A DNA stretch of 64,000 nt from Apostichopus japonicus (taxonomy: Eukaryota; Echinodermata; Holothuroidea; Aspidochirotida; Stichopodidae), in assembly GCF_037975245.1 (NCBI RefSeq), contig NC_092577.1, positions 37,068,898 through 37,132,897 on the forward strand, read 5' to 3'. The first letter of the stretch is position 1. The number at the start of each line of letters is the position of its first letter. The notes beneath the pieces were generated by a model. The model made no database searches. It was not told the origin of the DNA and saw only the letters and a list, made by a program, of their open reading frames with translations. Both the position numbers and the translations under genes were made by a program. This document shows, one piece after another, positions 46,506-60,500 of the stretch.

Positions 46506-48436
46506 GATCTTACACTGTTGCTTTCTCTTTTGTCTTTTATTTTGAGCTTGAAAATTTTCAAGGGAAGAAATGATATCATTATGTAACATACTACCTGAAT
46601 AACAAACATTCCAGTAGTTTTTTATATACATTTTGCTTACAACTGATCATTGTCATGCATGTATGCTCTTTGTTCCTTAAGAATCACAACTAAATTATGC
46701 ATGTTGCCAGTAAACTAAAGATCAAACCATCATTATGTTATATAATATGTATGTTATATACTATCATCGTGTAACTTAAAGCTTGAAAATATTCAGCAGG
46801 GCATTGTTTAGCCATTTATATTCACTTTTTATGTCATATTAATGCAGACATTTAAGTCAATCTTTCTCAGGCTTCATTTGAATGTGACTAACAAAAGACA
46901 TTGAAGAAAAAGAAGAGAATGTGTTGAAGTTGAGATGAAATCAGAAATGTGTTGTCTTTGTGTGTTTTTATAGTACTAGCTGCTAACAGGCAGACTTTAT
47001 ATTTAGTGTTGAAACTCAAATAATGGTCACTCTTGAGCTAACTGAACCTTAGTCTCAGCATTCATACCCACCTGCAGTATCCCCCTCCTGCCCTCCCGCC
47101 TTATTTCACTTTCGAAGATACCTTAAAAAATACATAAAGCAAACTGCTCATTTAATGAAATTGTTTTCCCTATATTTGGCTAAACCTTTGAGCTCTGCAG
47201 TAAAGAACTAAAGTTGTGATGTCCTTCACACATTCAAAAGTTTTCCGGGGCGTTTTAGCGCAGCAAAGACAATCAATGTTCGGTAGCATAAAGGACCGTT
47301 CGTCCCCCGGCTGCTTAAATATATGCCCTTTTAGACATTAAAATCAATTACAGAAAAACAGAATTTTCCCTTATTTTGGAGAAGGCGGGGGGGGGGGGTG
47401 GTGCAGCCTATTGACACATAAACAGAATAGTCTTTGTCAGCTGATGTCTCGTTGATGCTTGGTTTACCATGAGAAACCTTTCCATGTATAAACGTCCATG
47501 GTGAAACAGTACAGTTCGCAAGAAAAGTTTGCTGATCATGTCTGTTAGTTGATGGCCATGATAATCCTCATATTGCTAGGTACTGTTCTTGAAAATGTTC
47601 TCTTAGGTCAGAGAACACCGAGTCGCCGACGGTGTGAAACACTTCTAACTGAATTGACTTTATTATTTCATTGGATGTTTTCAGCGGTAAATTGCGGGAC
47701 GTCACTAACGTTATTTGATGTTAAAATCGAATGAACGTTTTTGTAATAATCAATCTGCAAAGCTGGGGGAAATGCGTGCACGCTTGGGTTAGAAATGTTA
47801 ATAAAAATCAATAAGAAGAAGTGATAAACCCGTTTTACCACATGCACTCAGAGATTTATTGAAATGGCATTTTCGAAAGATTACCTATCCGGGCCCTCCC
47901 CCCTCACTCTCCCACTTCCTCACTCTGAAAAGTGCATAACTAGTGAGAAATAACTGATATGCGTCGCCAAATTAATGGCTTTCGCGTTTATCTTTTCATT
48001 TCAAAAGATGAGAGGGAGAAAAAGAAACTGGTTTTTCTTTTTGGGGGGAAAGGAGGGGGGAGGGGGTATAGGAGATAATGCTACCAGCAGATTGATTAAA
48101 CATCGTTCATCCACCGGAATATCACATTCATTAACTTCGCCACAAAGAAGGATACCTTGTACGCCAACCTTAAGAAAGACATAAAAATGAATTACAATTG
48201 TTTTTAAAGCTATAATGAGACTTTACACATATATGATATTATGCTAATATCCTTACACTTATGAATGGAAATACCACTTCCTCTACTTCCCCAGATGGTG
48301 CAACCGAATGCAATGCAAGATTCGGGCAAATTCTGCGAACAACTAACGACAGTTTGGTCAGTTGTTAGTAACATTACTGTGTGTTGAACATAAACAGTAC
48401 GTGAGCAGACGACGCTCACAACTTGCCCGGTTTGGT
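46506..48436. other. Intergenic region upstream of BYSL, no gene recognised
   Basis: Poly-G tracts at about 47386-47399 and 48041-48065. Short open frames on both strands show no domain or splice chain and are probably chance. Confidence 0.5.
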
Positions 48437-48445
48437 AATGGCGGC
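48437..48445 (+). promoter_or_regulatory. YY1-like core upstream of BYSL
   Basis: AATGGCGGC lies about 150 bases upstream of the BYSL start codon in a locally GC-richer stretch. Such a core fits a YY1-type site often found near starts of ribosome-biogenesis genes. The transcription start is not determined. Confidence 0.3.
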
Positions 48446-48591
48446 GGGGTCTCGATATTATTTCGGTCAGTCCGCCCTCTATTCTTATATTCTGCTCTAA
48501 GCCCACTGATCTACATAGATCAGTGTCTAAGCTTAACCCTGAGTACAACATTATTGCGCAATTGTACGTTTGACAGAAAACTTAAACAGCA

Positions 48592-51500
48592 ATGGGTAAA
48601 TCAAAGAAAAGGCAGAATTCACGAAAGGTTGGGGATCCAGTCGCAAAATCTGAACCTTTAGCAGAGCAAATTTTAGGAGATGCTTCAGTGAGAGATTCTC
48701 AACGAGTAAAATTTAGGCAACATGCAGAAGAAGATACGGTAATAAGCGTGCTGACCACGTTTTTAATTGACAGTGCTGTTCATATACTAGGTTGTTAAGG
48801 GTGTAGTTTCGCGACATATCAAACTTTTACTTTTAAGACATGGTTACAAGCCCCGTCTCTCTTTACTCTAACAAAAAAAGTTGCGTCATGTTATTCAGTC
48901 GGCCGAGTAAAAAGAATTTCCTACAATATGACAATGTTTCACTGTATATAATATTCTTTATTTCTTGAAGGCACTACTACTTCCAGTTATTCACCTAGCC
49001 GAAGCTAGTTGTAGGCTACTACTACTAGTACTAGTACTGCAGTAGTACTACCTAGTATAGGCCTGTATTATGACATTGTCAATGTGGTTCCAACTGACTT
49101 TCAGCTGTTTGCTGATGATTGTGTCTGCTATTGGGAAATAAATAGCGTCAGCGACTGTCATAAGCTTCAGGATGATATAATTACTGAGGACAGTGTGCTA
49201 ATTTTTTTCCATAAATTTATTGTACATTTCAAACTAAGGAATACTCTACACTACAGATTGCCCATGCCAGGGTCCAAGATAAATAACACACAGGTAATAA
49301 CTACATTGGCATGTAATATTATCAGGCTAATTTGTTTGGCAAATTTGCTATACCCAGGCATAGATTTCTTTCACCATTTGAAGATACAAAATGTATGTAT
49401 TCCACATGCAATCAATAAGCTACACTATGAGTATGACTGATTCACCTTTGCAAACAGCACTATACAGAGATTTAAACAATGATAACAAAACAGGGGGTCA
49501 TGCGAATGACAGCAAATACCAGCAGATTACAAACCATAAAGGATAGCATTAGCTAAATGTTAATTGGAACATACAAATAATGCATTGTGATTATTCTTTC
49601 TCTCTTTTGCAGTTTGTTGATGACAAATTATCCAAAAAGATTCTCGATCAAGCGAGACAACAGCAAGAAGAACTTGAAGAAAATCATGGAGCAAAAAGGT
49701 TAGAATTTGTACAACCAATACTGTAGTACATAGCAAATGCAGTGTGTTATAGAAAACTCGATTCATCTGGATTTTATGACACCTGATCAACCTGGGCAGG
49801 TCCAAGCTATTGTATCCCTAGAAGCCAAATTTCAAACTTTACTGAAACACCCTAAATGTGGTCTCATGTTAAAGCTGAATTATTGAAGTTTCAGATTTTC
49901 ATAATTTTTTTGAATTTTTTTCCCTATTCAAACAATTACAGCCAGCTAATTTGCATAAACTCAAATTGCAGTGTGACGTACGGGACATTTGGAATCCTAT
50001 TTCGCTGCCAGCAATATGAACTTATTGAATATAAGTTATGTGGGACATGATACACAGTTCCTTCCAATAAGTTTGACATATTATGTTTGGGGGTTCATTA
50101 ATTAAATATGCTAATTAGCTAGTGTCCAAATACTGATGTCCCGTACGTCACAATTTTCAGCACTTTTTTCAAGTTTTGATATGGAGGAACAATTTTTTTT
50201 TTGGTGATATTCTATAAAGTTCTAATTAAGAACATTGCTCAACAATTTCCATCCCCAAAAAATTGAAATAATATTCACTGCAAATCTAATTATCAAATTT
50301 TAAAATGTGACGTACGGGACAAAATGTGACGTACGGGACATAGTGTGGTGGAAACCCTGTATTTATACATAATAAACATGCATGGGCTCCAATGGGGACC
50401 TCTACTGGAAACCTTCCAACGCTTACAAGTTTATTTTGTTGAAAGCTGGTAGTTGCAACTTATAATCCCTGCATGCCTGAAGAGCACATCATGGCAGCAA
50501 ATAAACTATTGACTGATGACCACCAACAGCCCGGGTGTTGTTTGACTATTGGGAAGTCAATTGTGCGTGTGGGGGATACAGAATCATCTACAATGCTATT
50601 CAACATTGACACTGAATGAGGACGACTTCAAGAATGTTGAGTTTGCATTTCGTAGGCCTATTGTGAAGTGTGACTATGATAATGTGCAACTATGTTCTTG
50701 TTTCCTGAACTTAGATAGTAGACATTGAGATTTTTAGTTACAAGTGTAGAGTTTCCCATTAGTGGGGAGTATGGTACAGTGTTGTACAGTATACTGTACA
50801 TACCAAAACAGTTTTGCACCAAAACTTTGCATCTTGAATCATTTGTGGTCTAACAAAGCAAGAATTGATGTTCTGACTATTTGGTCTGGTAACCAGTATT
50901 AGGTCTATAGAGTTTTCTTTGTTGTACTACTGTAGTTTCATATATGGACATTATGTGGCATTACTGTGGACATTTAGGTATATTTTGAATGGGATGGATC
51001 ATATTTCAACTTCAGGGTCAATAGTGGGGAGTATGATACAGTGTTGTACAGTATACATACCAAAACAGTTTTGCACCAAAACTTTGCATCTTGAATCATT
51101 TGTGGTCTAACAAAGCAAGAATTGATGTTCTGACTATTTGGTCTGGTAACCAGTATTAGGTCTATAGAGTTTTCTTTGTTGTTCTAGTTTCATAGATGGA
51201 CATTACGTGGCATTACTGTGGACATTTTGGTATATTTTGAATGGGATGGATCATATTTCAACTTCAGGGTCAATAGTGGGGAGTATGATACAGTGTTGTA
51301 CAGTATACATACCAAAACAGTTTTGCACCAAAACTTTGCATCTTGAATCATTTGTGGTCTAACAAAGCAAGAATTGATGTTCTGACTATTTGGTCCGGTA
51401 ACCAGTATTAGGTCTATAGAGTTTTCTTTGTTGTACTAGTTTCATAGATGGACATTACGTGGCATTACTGTGGACATTTTGGTATATTTTGAATGGGATG

Positions 51501-54500
51501 GATCATATTTCAACTTCAGGGTCATTAGTGGGGAGTATGGTACAGTGTTGTACAGTATACTGTACATACCAAAACAGTTTTGCACCAAAACTTTGCATCT
51601 TGAATCATTTGTGGTCTAACAGAGCAAGAATTGATGTTCTGACTATTTGGTCTGGTAACCAGTATTAGGTCTATAGAGTTTTCTTTGTTGGATATACTAG
51701 TTTCATAGATGGACATTACGTGGCATTACTGTGGACATTTTGGTATATTTGAATGGGATGGATCATATTTCAACTTCAGGGTCAATAGTGGGGAGTATGA
51801 TACAGTGTTGTACAGTATACATACCAAAACAGTTTTGCACCAAAACTTTGCATCTTGAATCATTTGTGGTCTAAAAAAGCTAGAATTGATGTTATGAGTA
51901 CTTGATGTATGTGTAGAGTAGATTAATACTTTATGCATTCCATTTTTTATGTGGAATGATCTCACAAGTACAGTCACTGCTCTTTTCCGTATCCCAGAAA
52001 GAAGGAAATATGGCATGAAATTACCAATGACATTGTTCTGGCATATCCAAATTAATTTTTTTATGTAGAAATCAGCTTGTTATGGTATATTCAGGAATAA
52101 AAATATGAGTTTTCATAGTCAATTTGTATATGGACAAATTGTCCCGTACGTCACATGTCCCGTACGTCACAGGACAATTTTCATTTGTGTAACCACTGTA
52201 CTGGAATGGCTTCATATTTTTTTCTAATATGTTACAGCTTAGCCCTTGGAAGTTTAGGCTATTCACTAGTTATAACAGCTTGATCACTGCCCTCCTAATT
52301 TCAGAGCGGTTTCAGCTTTGTTCTTTAGTAAAAAAAACACAAAATTCTCTGGTCCCGTACGTCACACTGCACATTAATTAAGATGGGACCTAATTAAAGC
52401 AAGTGTAGGAAATCTTCATGAGTTTGTAATAAAGTAGCAGCAATAACAAATATAAAAAACTGAAAAAGTTTCTGGAAAATAGATTTTATGTAACTTTTAG
52501 ACAAATTTAAGTCTCTGAAATGTCCCGTACGTCACAGTTCAAATAGCTTGGACCTGCCCACCTGCTGTGTGTGTATATGATGTTTATGATCCATATATAT
52601 TCCTGTACCATATTTGGCAAGAGAAAACATTGCTCTTTTCTTCTAATCTGCATGATGTAATTTGTGCTAGATTGTGAAGGAATTCATCAAATGTAGGCCT
52701 ATATTACTCGCATGTGCAACAACAGTGTATAATATGCCTACAGTATAAATCAGTCGCTATTAGCTCTCCATAGAGGTAAAGTATGTTTTCGTAACACATT
52801 TTACATGCAATCTCTCATGGTTGGTTTGCAACGAAAGCAAGGAAATTCTAAAATGAAATATCCAAATTCCTAGCTAACTACTGTAGTATCAAAAACATCT
52901 TGATAGCTTACTTTAAGATATCTTTTCAGTCAATCTCTGAAGAGAAAGACAAATCTAGGTTCCGTAGATGCAGCATCGGATGAAGAAGATGAAGATGGCT
53001 TACCAGAAGATGATCCTGAGGATTTCTCCGAAGGGGCCGTTGTAAGTCCATCAAGATACTCCCTTTTCCCCCATTTTTTTGGTAATTACAGGTAGCTACA
53101 AGCAGTTGAATTTGATCAAATAATACATCAAAAGATTAAAGACAAGAAAACAGAAGTATGAATTTGTTTATGTCTTTCTTAAAAGTGAATCACTAAAGTT
53201 CTATTTAAGTTGGTTTAGATCTAAATAGAATAAATGTTGATATCATGTCACACAATTAAGAGCCATGTTGAGTTATCCAATGTGTCATTCTGTATTTTCC
53301 CATATATGCAAACGACCTACATATTAGTTTGTGCCTTCTACATTGTGTGGCAGGCAAATCCTATATTACTGCTACCTCCAAATTAGGACAATTTACTGAA
53401 TAATGTACTTTCATATCCTAAGCATATTTCAGAGCATTTGTACTACAATATGAGTATCATTTTTCTATCAGATAAAGATTAGGAACTGTTCACACTGTCA
53501 GTACAGGTGTTTTGAAGCATGATATGCCAGGACAGTACAGAGTAGTATAAGCATTAGAATCAGATAAAGGTTAGGAACTGTTCATACTGTCAGTACAAGT
53601 GCTTTGAAGCATGAAATGAGAGGACAGTATGGAGTGGTATTGGCATTAGAAAATTGTCCCATCCGGCTGCTGCTACTGTAAAACTAGTTACTTTCTGAAG
53701 AAATAATCAGCTAAATTTCTGTTGCAATTGTTATCTTTTTTTGCCTGCTAGGAAATTGACAAAGAGGATGAAGCAGCCCTGGAACAGTTTATGAATAAAG
53801 ATGCTCCTCCAAGGCAGACATTAGCAGATATAATCATGGAAAGATTAACAGAAAAGAGAACAGAAGTTGCTTCACAAATGTCTGGTAGGGTTTATATTCA
53901 TGAGAGGTAGAAGAAGCTGTGTATTGTGTGTAGAGTTCTTTATCTACAAGACAGCATTTCAAGAATATTCAAACCACCTTAACTGATGAATCTAGTTTTG
54001 AATTTTGATAAAAAAAAAAAACATTTGTGCTGTTCCATGTGTTATCATTCATTCTAAAAGAGATTCAGGTTTAGCAAATAATGTTCAGTAGATGGGATCA
54101 TTAATGAGGTCACAACAAATGTTATTTCTTGTTTGGCAGGATATCTCACAAGTTTTATCATTCTGTTTGTAGTAAAAGACCACAATGGGCAAGGTGTTGT
54201 CTGACTTGTTTACAAGAAAATATGCAAATGTTGATGTTTTTTAGTAGTTCAAGTAATATTTCTGGTCACATTGATGCATGGAATAATATCACAGCATTCC
54301 TTTCATTTAAATTAAGATTCAAGTTTATATCTGGATTGGAATACTCTCAGTTATAGTATTTTGCCCTTGTTTCTTTGACTAGAGAGTGGTGTATCACTAC
54401 CAGAAGTTGATGAAAGGGTTGTTCAGGTTTACAAAGGGGTGGCGCAGCTTCTTTCAAAGTACAGGAGTGGCAAATTACCAAAGGCCTTCAAAGTTCTACC

Positions 54501-57500
54501 ATCTCTAAGATCATGGGAACAGGTAAGCACTCACAAAACAAGTTAGTTAGCATTTTTTCTTGTATATATTCTGAGAGCTTGTAATGAGGCCTTGTTTAAG
54601 TTAGCTAGAATTATATCCTAATAAAAATATAATAAAACTGTTAGCAAACTGCTTATCCACTAGAGAGCCTGTGTAATAGAATGTTTAGCCTTTGAAGAAG
54701 ATCCTGCTAGGATCGAAACGTCAGGCCAACTTACTTTTACACAGAATTATATCCTGTTTGAATTGAGCAGAGAATTACACAATTTTTCATCTTTTTATAA
54801 ATTTATATAGATCCATTTCATTTAAATATCTGTCCAACTTGTGAGAATTTAGGTTTCCACATTACAGTAAATCATGTGCAGTTCTGATATATATTACTTT
54901 TTGAATGACATAGTGACATTGTTTTGAAAGAACTGAAAGACTTTCATGACATAAAACCCATTCTTACCATCAGCCCTGCCCTTATTAAATGATCCATAAT
55001 ACTGAATTGAAACTTGCTTTGTATTAAAGAAAGGATCAGGAGGGACACTTAAGTCCCCATCAAGGACCCAATAGGAGAGAAAAAAACTGAAGCCACAAAC
55101 ACTCAGACCCGATAACAATGATTAAAGTGCTTGTCCAAAGCATTCTTTAACCCATTCACACTATTTGCAAGTACTACTTTCTCAGGCAAACCGTTCCACT
55201 CATTTACAACCCTATTAGAAAACATTATGCTGAATATTAATCCTACTTTGTGACTTGTGGAGTTTGAAACAATGACCTCTGGTACAACTACTATGAGCAA
55301 ACATGAAAAGTCAGTGAAGAATAAATTGTCAGAACCATACACAATCTTGAAAACCTGAATCAAGTCACCAGGCAACCTCCTAAGCTCCAGTGTGGTGAGA
55401 TTCTACAGCTGTAACCTCATATAATAATGAACACCCTCTAAGGAAATATCTTCGCATTTACTTTTACTATAGATTTTGTACATCACTCAACCAGACAGAT
55501 GGACTGCTGCTGCAGTATTCCAAGCTACCAGGTTATTTGCCAGCAACCTAAATGCAAAAATGGCACAAAGGTTTGAACTTAACATCAGTTAAACTGTTTT
55601 CATAAACTCGGTTTATCTCCTGTCTTTATTTCATCTTCTATGTATTGTCTCCTTTGTTCATTGTACGTTAATATCTGAGAGGATGTATTGTTCACATAAT
55701 CATTCATATTCATGTTGTTTATTGTATGTTAATATCTGAGAGCATGTATTGTTCACATAGTCATTCATATGCATGTTGTTCATTGTATGTTAATATCTGA
55801 CAGGATGTATTGTTCACATTGTGATTCATATGCATGTTGTCTATTGTATGTTAATATCTGAGAGCATGAGGCGGAGTGTCTAGCCTAGTGGTTAACGCCG
55901 GCGTCTCCCAGTCATGAGATCCCCGGTTCGATTCCCCGCCGACAGCAATGTGTGTCGTCTGGCAAGGGTGTTGTTCAATAACAACTTCCCGACATGGACG
56001 TTAAATGGATGTGTGCCGAGAGATTGGCTTCGGTCAGCTTGCGAGTCTATAAGCCTCCATGGCTTCTTTCGCGAGTTCCTGCTTGCGGGAAGATCACATA
56101 TACATACATACATACATACATGTATTGTTCACATTGTTATTCATATGCATGTTGTTCATCGTATGTTAATATCTGAGAGCATGTATTGTTCACATTGTTA
56201 TTCATATGCATGTTGTTCATCGTATGATAATATCTGAGAGGATGTATTGTTCACATTGTGATTCATATTCATGTTGTTTATTGTATGTTAATATCTGAGA
56301 GGATGTATTGTTCACATTGTGATTCATATTCATGGTGTTTATTGTATGTAAATATATGAGAGGATGTATTGTTCACATTGTGATTAATATGTATGTTGTT
56401 TATTGTATGTTAATATCTGAGAGGATGTATTGTTCACATAGTCATTCATATGCATGTTGTTCATTGTATGTCAATATCTGAGAGCATGTATTGTTCACAT
56501 TGTTATTCATATGCATGCTGTTTATTGTATGTTAATATCTGAGAGGATGTATTGTTCACATAGTCATTCATATTCATGTTGTTTATTGTATGTTAATATC
56601 TGAGAGGATGTATTGTTCACATAGTCATTCATATTCATGTTGTTCATTTTATGTCAATATCTGAGAGCATGTATTGTTCACATTGTTATTCATATGCATG
56701 CTGTTCATTGTATGTTAATATCTGACAGTATGTATTTGTTATCAATTGTGATTCATATTCACGTTGTTTATTGTATGTTAATATCTGAGAGGATGTATTG
56801 TTCACATTGTGATTCATATGCATGTTGTTTATTGTATGTTAATATCTGACAGGATGTATTGTTCACATTGTGATTCATATGCATGTTGTTTATTGTATGT
56901 TAATATCTGAGAGGATGTATTGTTCACATTGTGATTCATATTCATGTTGTTTATTGTATGTTAATATCTGAGAGGATGTATTGTTCACATTGTGATTCAT
57001 ATTCATGTTGTTTATTGTATGTAAATATATGAGAGGATGTATTGTTCACATTGTGATTAATATGCATGTTGTTTATTGTATGTTAATATCTGAGAGGATG
57101 TATTGTTCACATAGTCATTCATATGCATGTTGTTCATTGTATGTCAATATCTGAGAGCATGTATTGTTCACATTGTTATTCATATGCATGCTGTTTATTG
57201 TATGTTAATATCTGAGAGGATGTATTGTTCACATAGTCATTCATATTCATGTTGTTTATTGTATGTTAATATCTGAGAGGATGTATTGTTCACATAGTCA
57301 TTCATATTCATGTTGTTCATTTTATGTCAATATCTGAGAGCATGTATTGTTCACATTGTTATTCATATGCATGCTGTTCATTGTATGTTAATATCTGACA
57401 GTATGTATTTGTTATCAATTGTCATTCATATTCACGTTGTTTATTGTATGTTAATATCTGAGAGGATGTATTGTTCACATTGTGATTCATATGCATGTTG

Positions 57501-60500
57501 TTTATTGTATGTTAATATCTGACAGGATGTATTGTTCACATTGTGATTAATATGCATGTTGTTTATTGTATGTTAATATCTGAGAGGATGTATTGTTCAC
57601 ATTGTGATTCATATTCATGTTGTTTATTGTATGTTAATATCTAAGAGGATGTATTGTTCACATTGTGATTCATATTCATGTTGTTTATTGTATGTTAATA
57701 TCTGAGAGGATGTATTTGTTACATTATGATTCATATATGCATATTGTTCATTGTATGTTAATATCTGAGAGGATGTATTGTTCACATTGTGATTCATATT
57801 CATGTTGTTTATTGTATGTTAATATCTAAGAGGATGTATTGTTCACATTGTGATTCATATTCATGTTGTTTATTGTATGTTAATATCTGAGAGGATGTAT
57901 TTGTTACATTATGATTCATATATGCATATTGTTCATTGTAGAATTGCTTTGTGGTACTAATTGAAGGTTTCTTTTCTTTCTTAGGTTTTACAATGTCGTA
58001 TTACTTCCAAGGATACGAGATGACATATGTGAATACCAGAGGTTAAATTATCATTTATATATGGTAAGTGTAACAGAGGTTAAATTATCATTTATATATG
58101 GTAAGTGTAACAGAGGTTAAATTATCATTTATATATGGTAAGTGTAACAGAGGTTAAATTATCATTTATATATGGTAAGTGTAACAGAGGTTAAATTATC
58201 ATTTATATATGGTAAGTGTAACAGAGAAGTGTGGGAGAGATAAGTTATTCAAAGCTTCATAACTAAGCCTTTGATGCTGCTTACACATATGTTATTGAAG
58301 CCAGTTTATTAGTGATTAATTGGAACATATATACATATATAGTCTGTTCAAATTATCTTTGGAGATCCGGCTTAAGGAATCACAATGACTTCGAGTTGGT
58401 AAGCATCATGCTTGATCTCTAGAGTAAGGCAAATATTTCACCAAAACAGAGCTAGTATTATTCGATACTGGTGACAAACGCCTACAGTGGAATTAAAACC
58501 TTCTTTGCTGGTTTTCAAACCTATGCATATACAATCAGCATCCATAGCCTAGTGGGAGGCCGGGGTTCGAATCCCGGTGGAGGCTAGAAGTTTTTTCACT
58601 GTTCTGGATTTTCCAGCTCACTACAATTTCAATTATATATATATATTGATATATATCTATGTTTATTTGAAAGTCCAATAAAGTTGGAAAAAAGTCACAT
58701 TTTCTTTACTTTGGTTTTCTCCATTTAGTCTCTGAAGAAGGCACTGTTCAAACCTGCTGCATTCTTTAAGGGTATTCTTTTACCTTTGTGTGAGGTAAGT
58801 GGATTAGGGTAGTGTCCTCATTATGCCTTTTATCCTGAATCACATTGATTTACCAGTGTGATATAAGCCTTAATGCATCATATTACATTTAGGTATTGTC
58901 AACAATGCCTGATTTCTACCTTTGCAGCAATTTATCTTAGTTTATTGGTAACTAATGGGAACATATCCTATTGTAAGTTGATCGTATGTTAAGCTGTACA
59001 GTCTGCATTTTAGATGTGTTAATTATGAAAGAAATCCAATAGATATCGTTCTGGGCTCATTTTGAAGAAAATGTTATGGTTGTTTAACTTGTTTTTCGGA
59101 CATATTTGGTTGTCCGAAGGATTTTTTTTGTTGTCCAATGAAAGCACCCAAAAATACTACTGTAGTTGCATGATATGGTATATTGCACTCATCCTGTGCA
59201 CAAAAGTTACTAAATATTTGCTCAGGGACAATTATGTTAGTTTATACGTACGTCCTGCGATTTTCCAACGCTTGGATTTTTAAGTGGCGCCAAGCGCCAT
59301 ACATATCTGCAATGCATAAACTTTGCCTTGTAGGTGAGTACCATAACGTTAGGCTGCGCAGGCCTAGTCCATCGGCCTGAGGCTTAAGTCTAGTACTCTT
59401 AGTGACTAGTCTTACCGAGATTGACTTTGTGGAAATTTTGGACAGAATTGTAGTGTATGGCATTGTTACGAAAGCAGGATTCTGCATCTGGGATGCAGTC
59501 TTTTAGCCAGTGGCGCAAAACCATCATATTGCTGCCATCCGGCAAACATTTGGAGGAAGCAAACCCCAAGAACACACTCACAGCTAGGCCTATAAAAAAC
59601 GTAACAAGCAAATTTTTGAATGAATATATTTCTTCCTTTTCAAAACACCACAACTTCTTGTTAAAAGAACCAAAATTCCAGTACTTTGCTCAGATGATTG
59701 AATTTGTTTGCAAACAAATAAATCATAACAATCAACTGCAAGTACAGAGTGAATACAGAGATTTTCATGGTAAAAATAGTCAATGGTGGTTTCCAAATTT
59801 CCTGTGATTCGATTGGCTAATAGCCATTACCATTGTTCACAAGCATTCTTGCATCTATATGCTCAATGAATGCAAAGGGTGTTGTTTAAATGCAACTAAT
59901 TGTAACTATGGTAACTAGTCTACGGCAAACTGTCCGCTTCAGGATTTGACAATAATTTTGTTGTTGTATACTAGTTACAGCTTTCATCATTTGATTTATT
60001 TGTTCACATTATATACATATCACTTTAGGCTTCCGTTTCATACAAGCCAATGTGTGTCTGGTGTTATTATAACTAAGTATTCTGCGTTCCTATCGAGGTA
60101 TTTTAAAGTGCATGTTTTCATGGAGGACTGGTGACGCAAGTTTTTCTGACTGACGCAAACATTGTTAAGACGTTTTAAGTTTAATAATCCTGGCAACAAT
60201 AAATGAATGCAGCAACATAAAAGAACATACGTATGCCCACATTTACAGTATATAACTGCATACACTTTGTACTCCAGCTAGCCTGTCATATGTGGGTGCA
60301 GCTGCCAGGGTCTGTAGTGTACAAAGTATACCATACTTTACGTAACCATTAGTGCTTATGTACAGTTTCCACATTCTGTCTTTACTAATAATGAAAGAGC
60401 TTACTGCATGTTAGGGATGCGAAGGGGTTATGGAACATTCCAAAATGTGATTTATATCTTACGTTGTTTCTAGTATGAATGGGGGCGATACCATCACTAT

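Noticed and set aside
49084-49440. 118-codon frame considered as a host gene
   Set aside because: The first third is a LINE reverse transcriptase fragment; the rest has no recognised content.
56637-57522. Two identical 70-codon frames
   Set aside because: They are units of the 61-bp minisatellite and its higher-order duplication.
58545-58590. Possible tRNA gene with perfect B box
   Set aside because: The A-to-B box distance is far too short and no cloverleaf can be formed; it is a SINE fragment.
59457-59807. 116-codon frame as an intronic gene or extra BYSL exon
   Set aside because: No homology is recognised and bystin is complete without it; the candidate transposon explanation is preferred.
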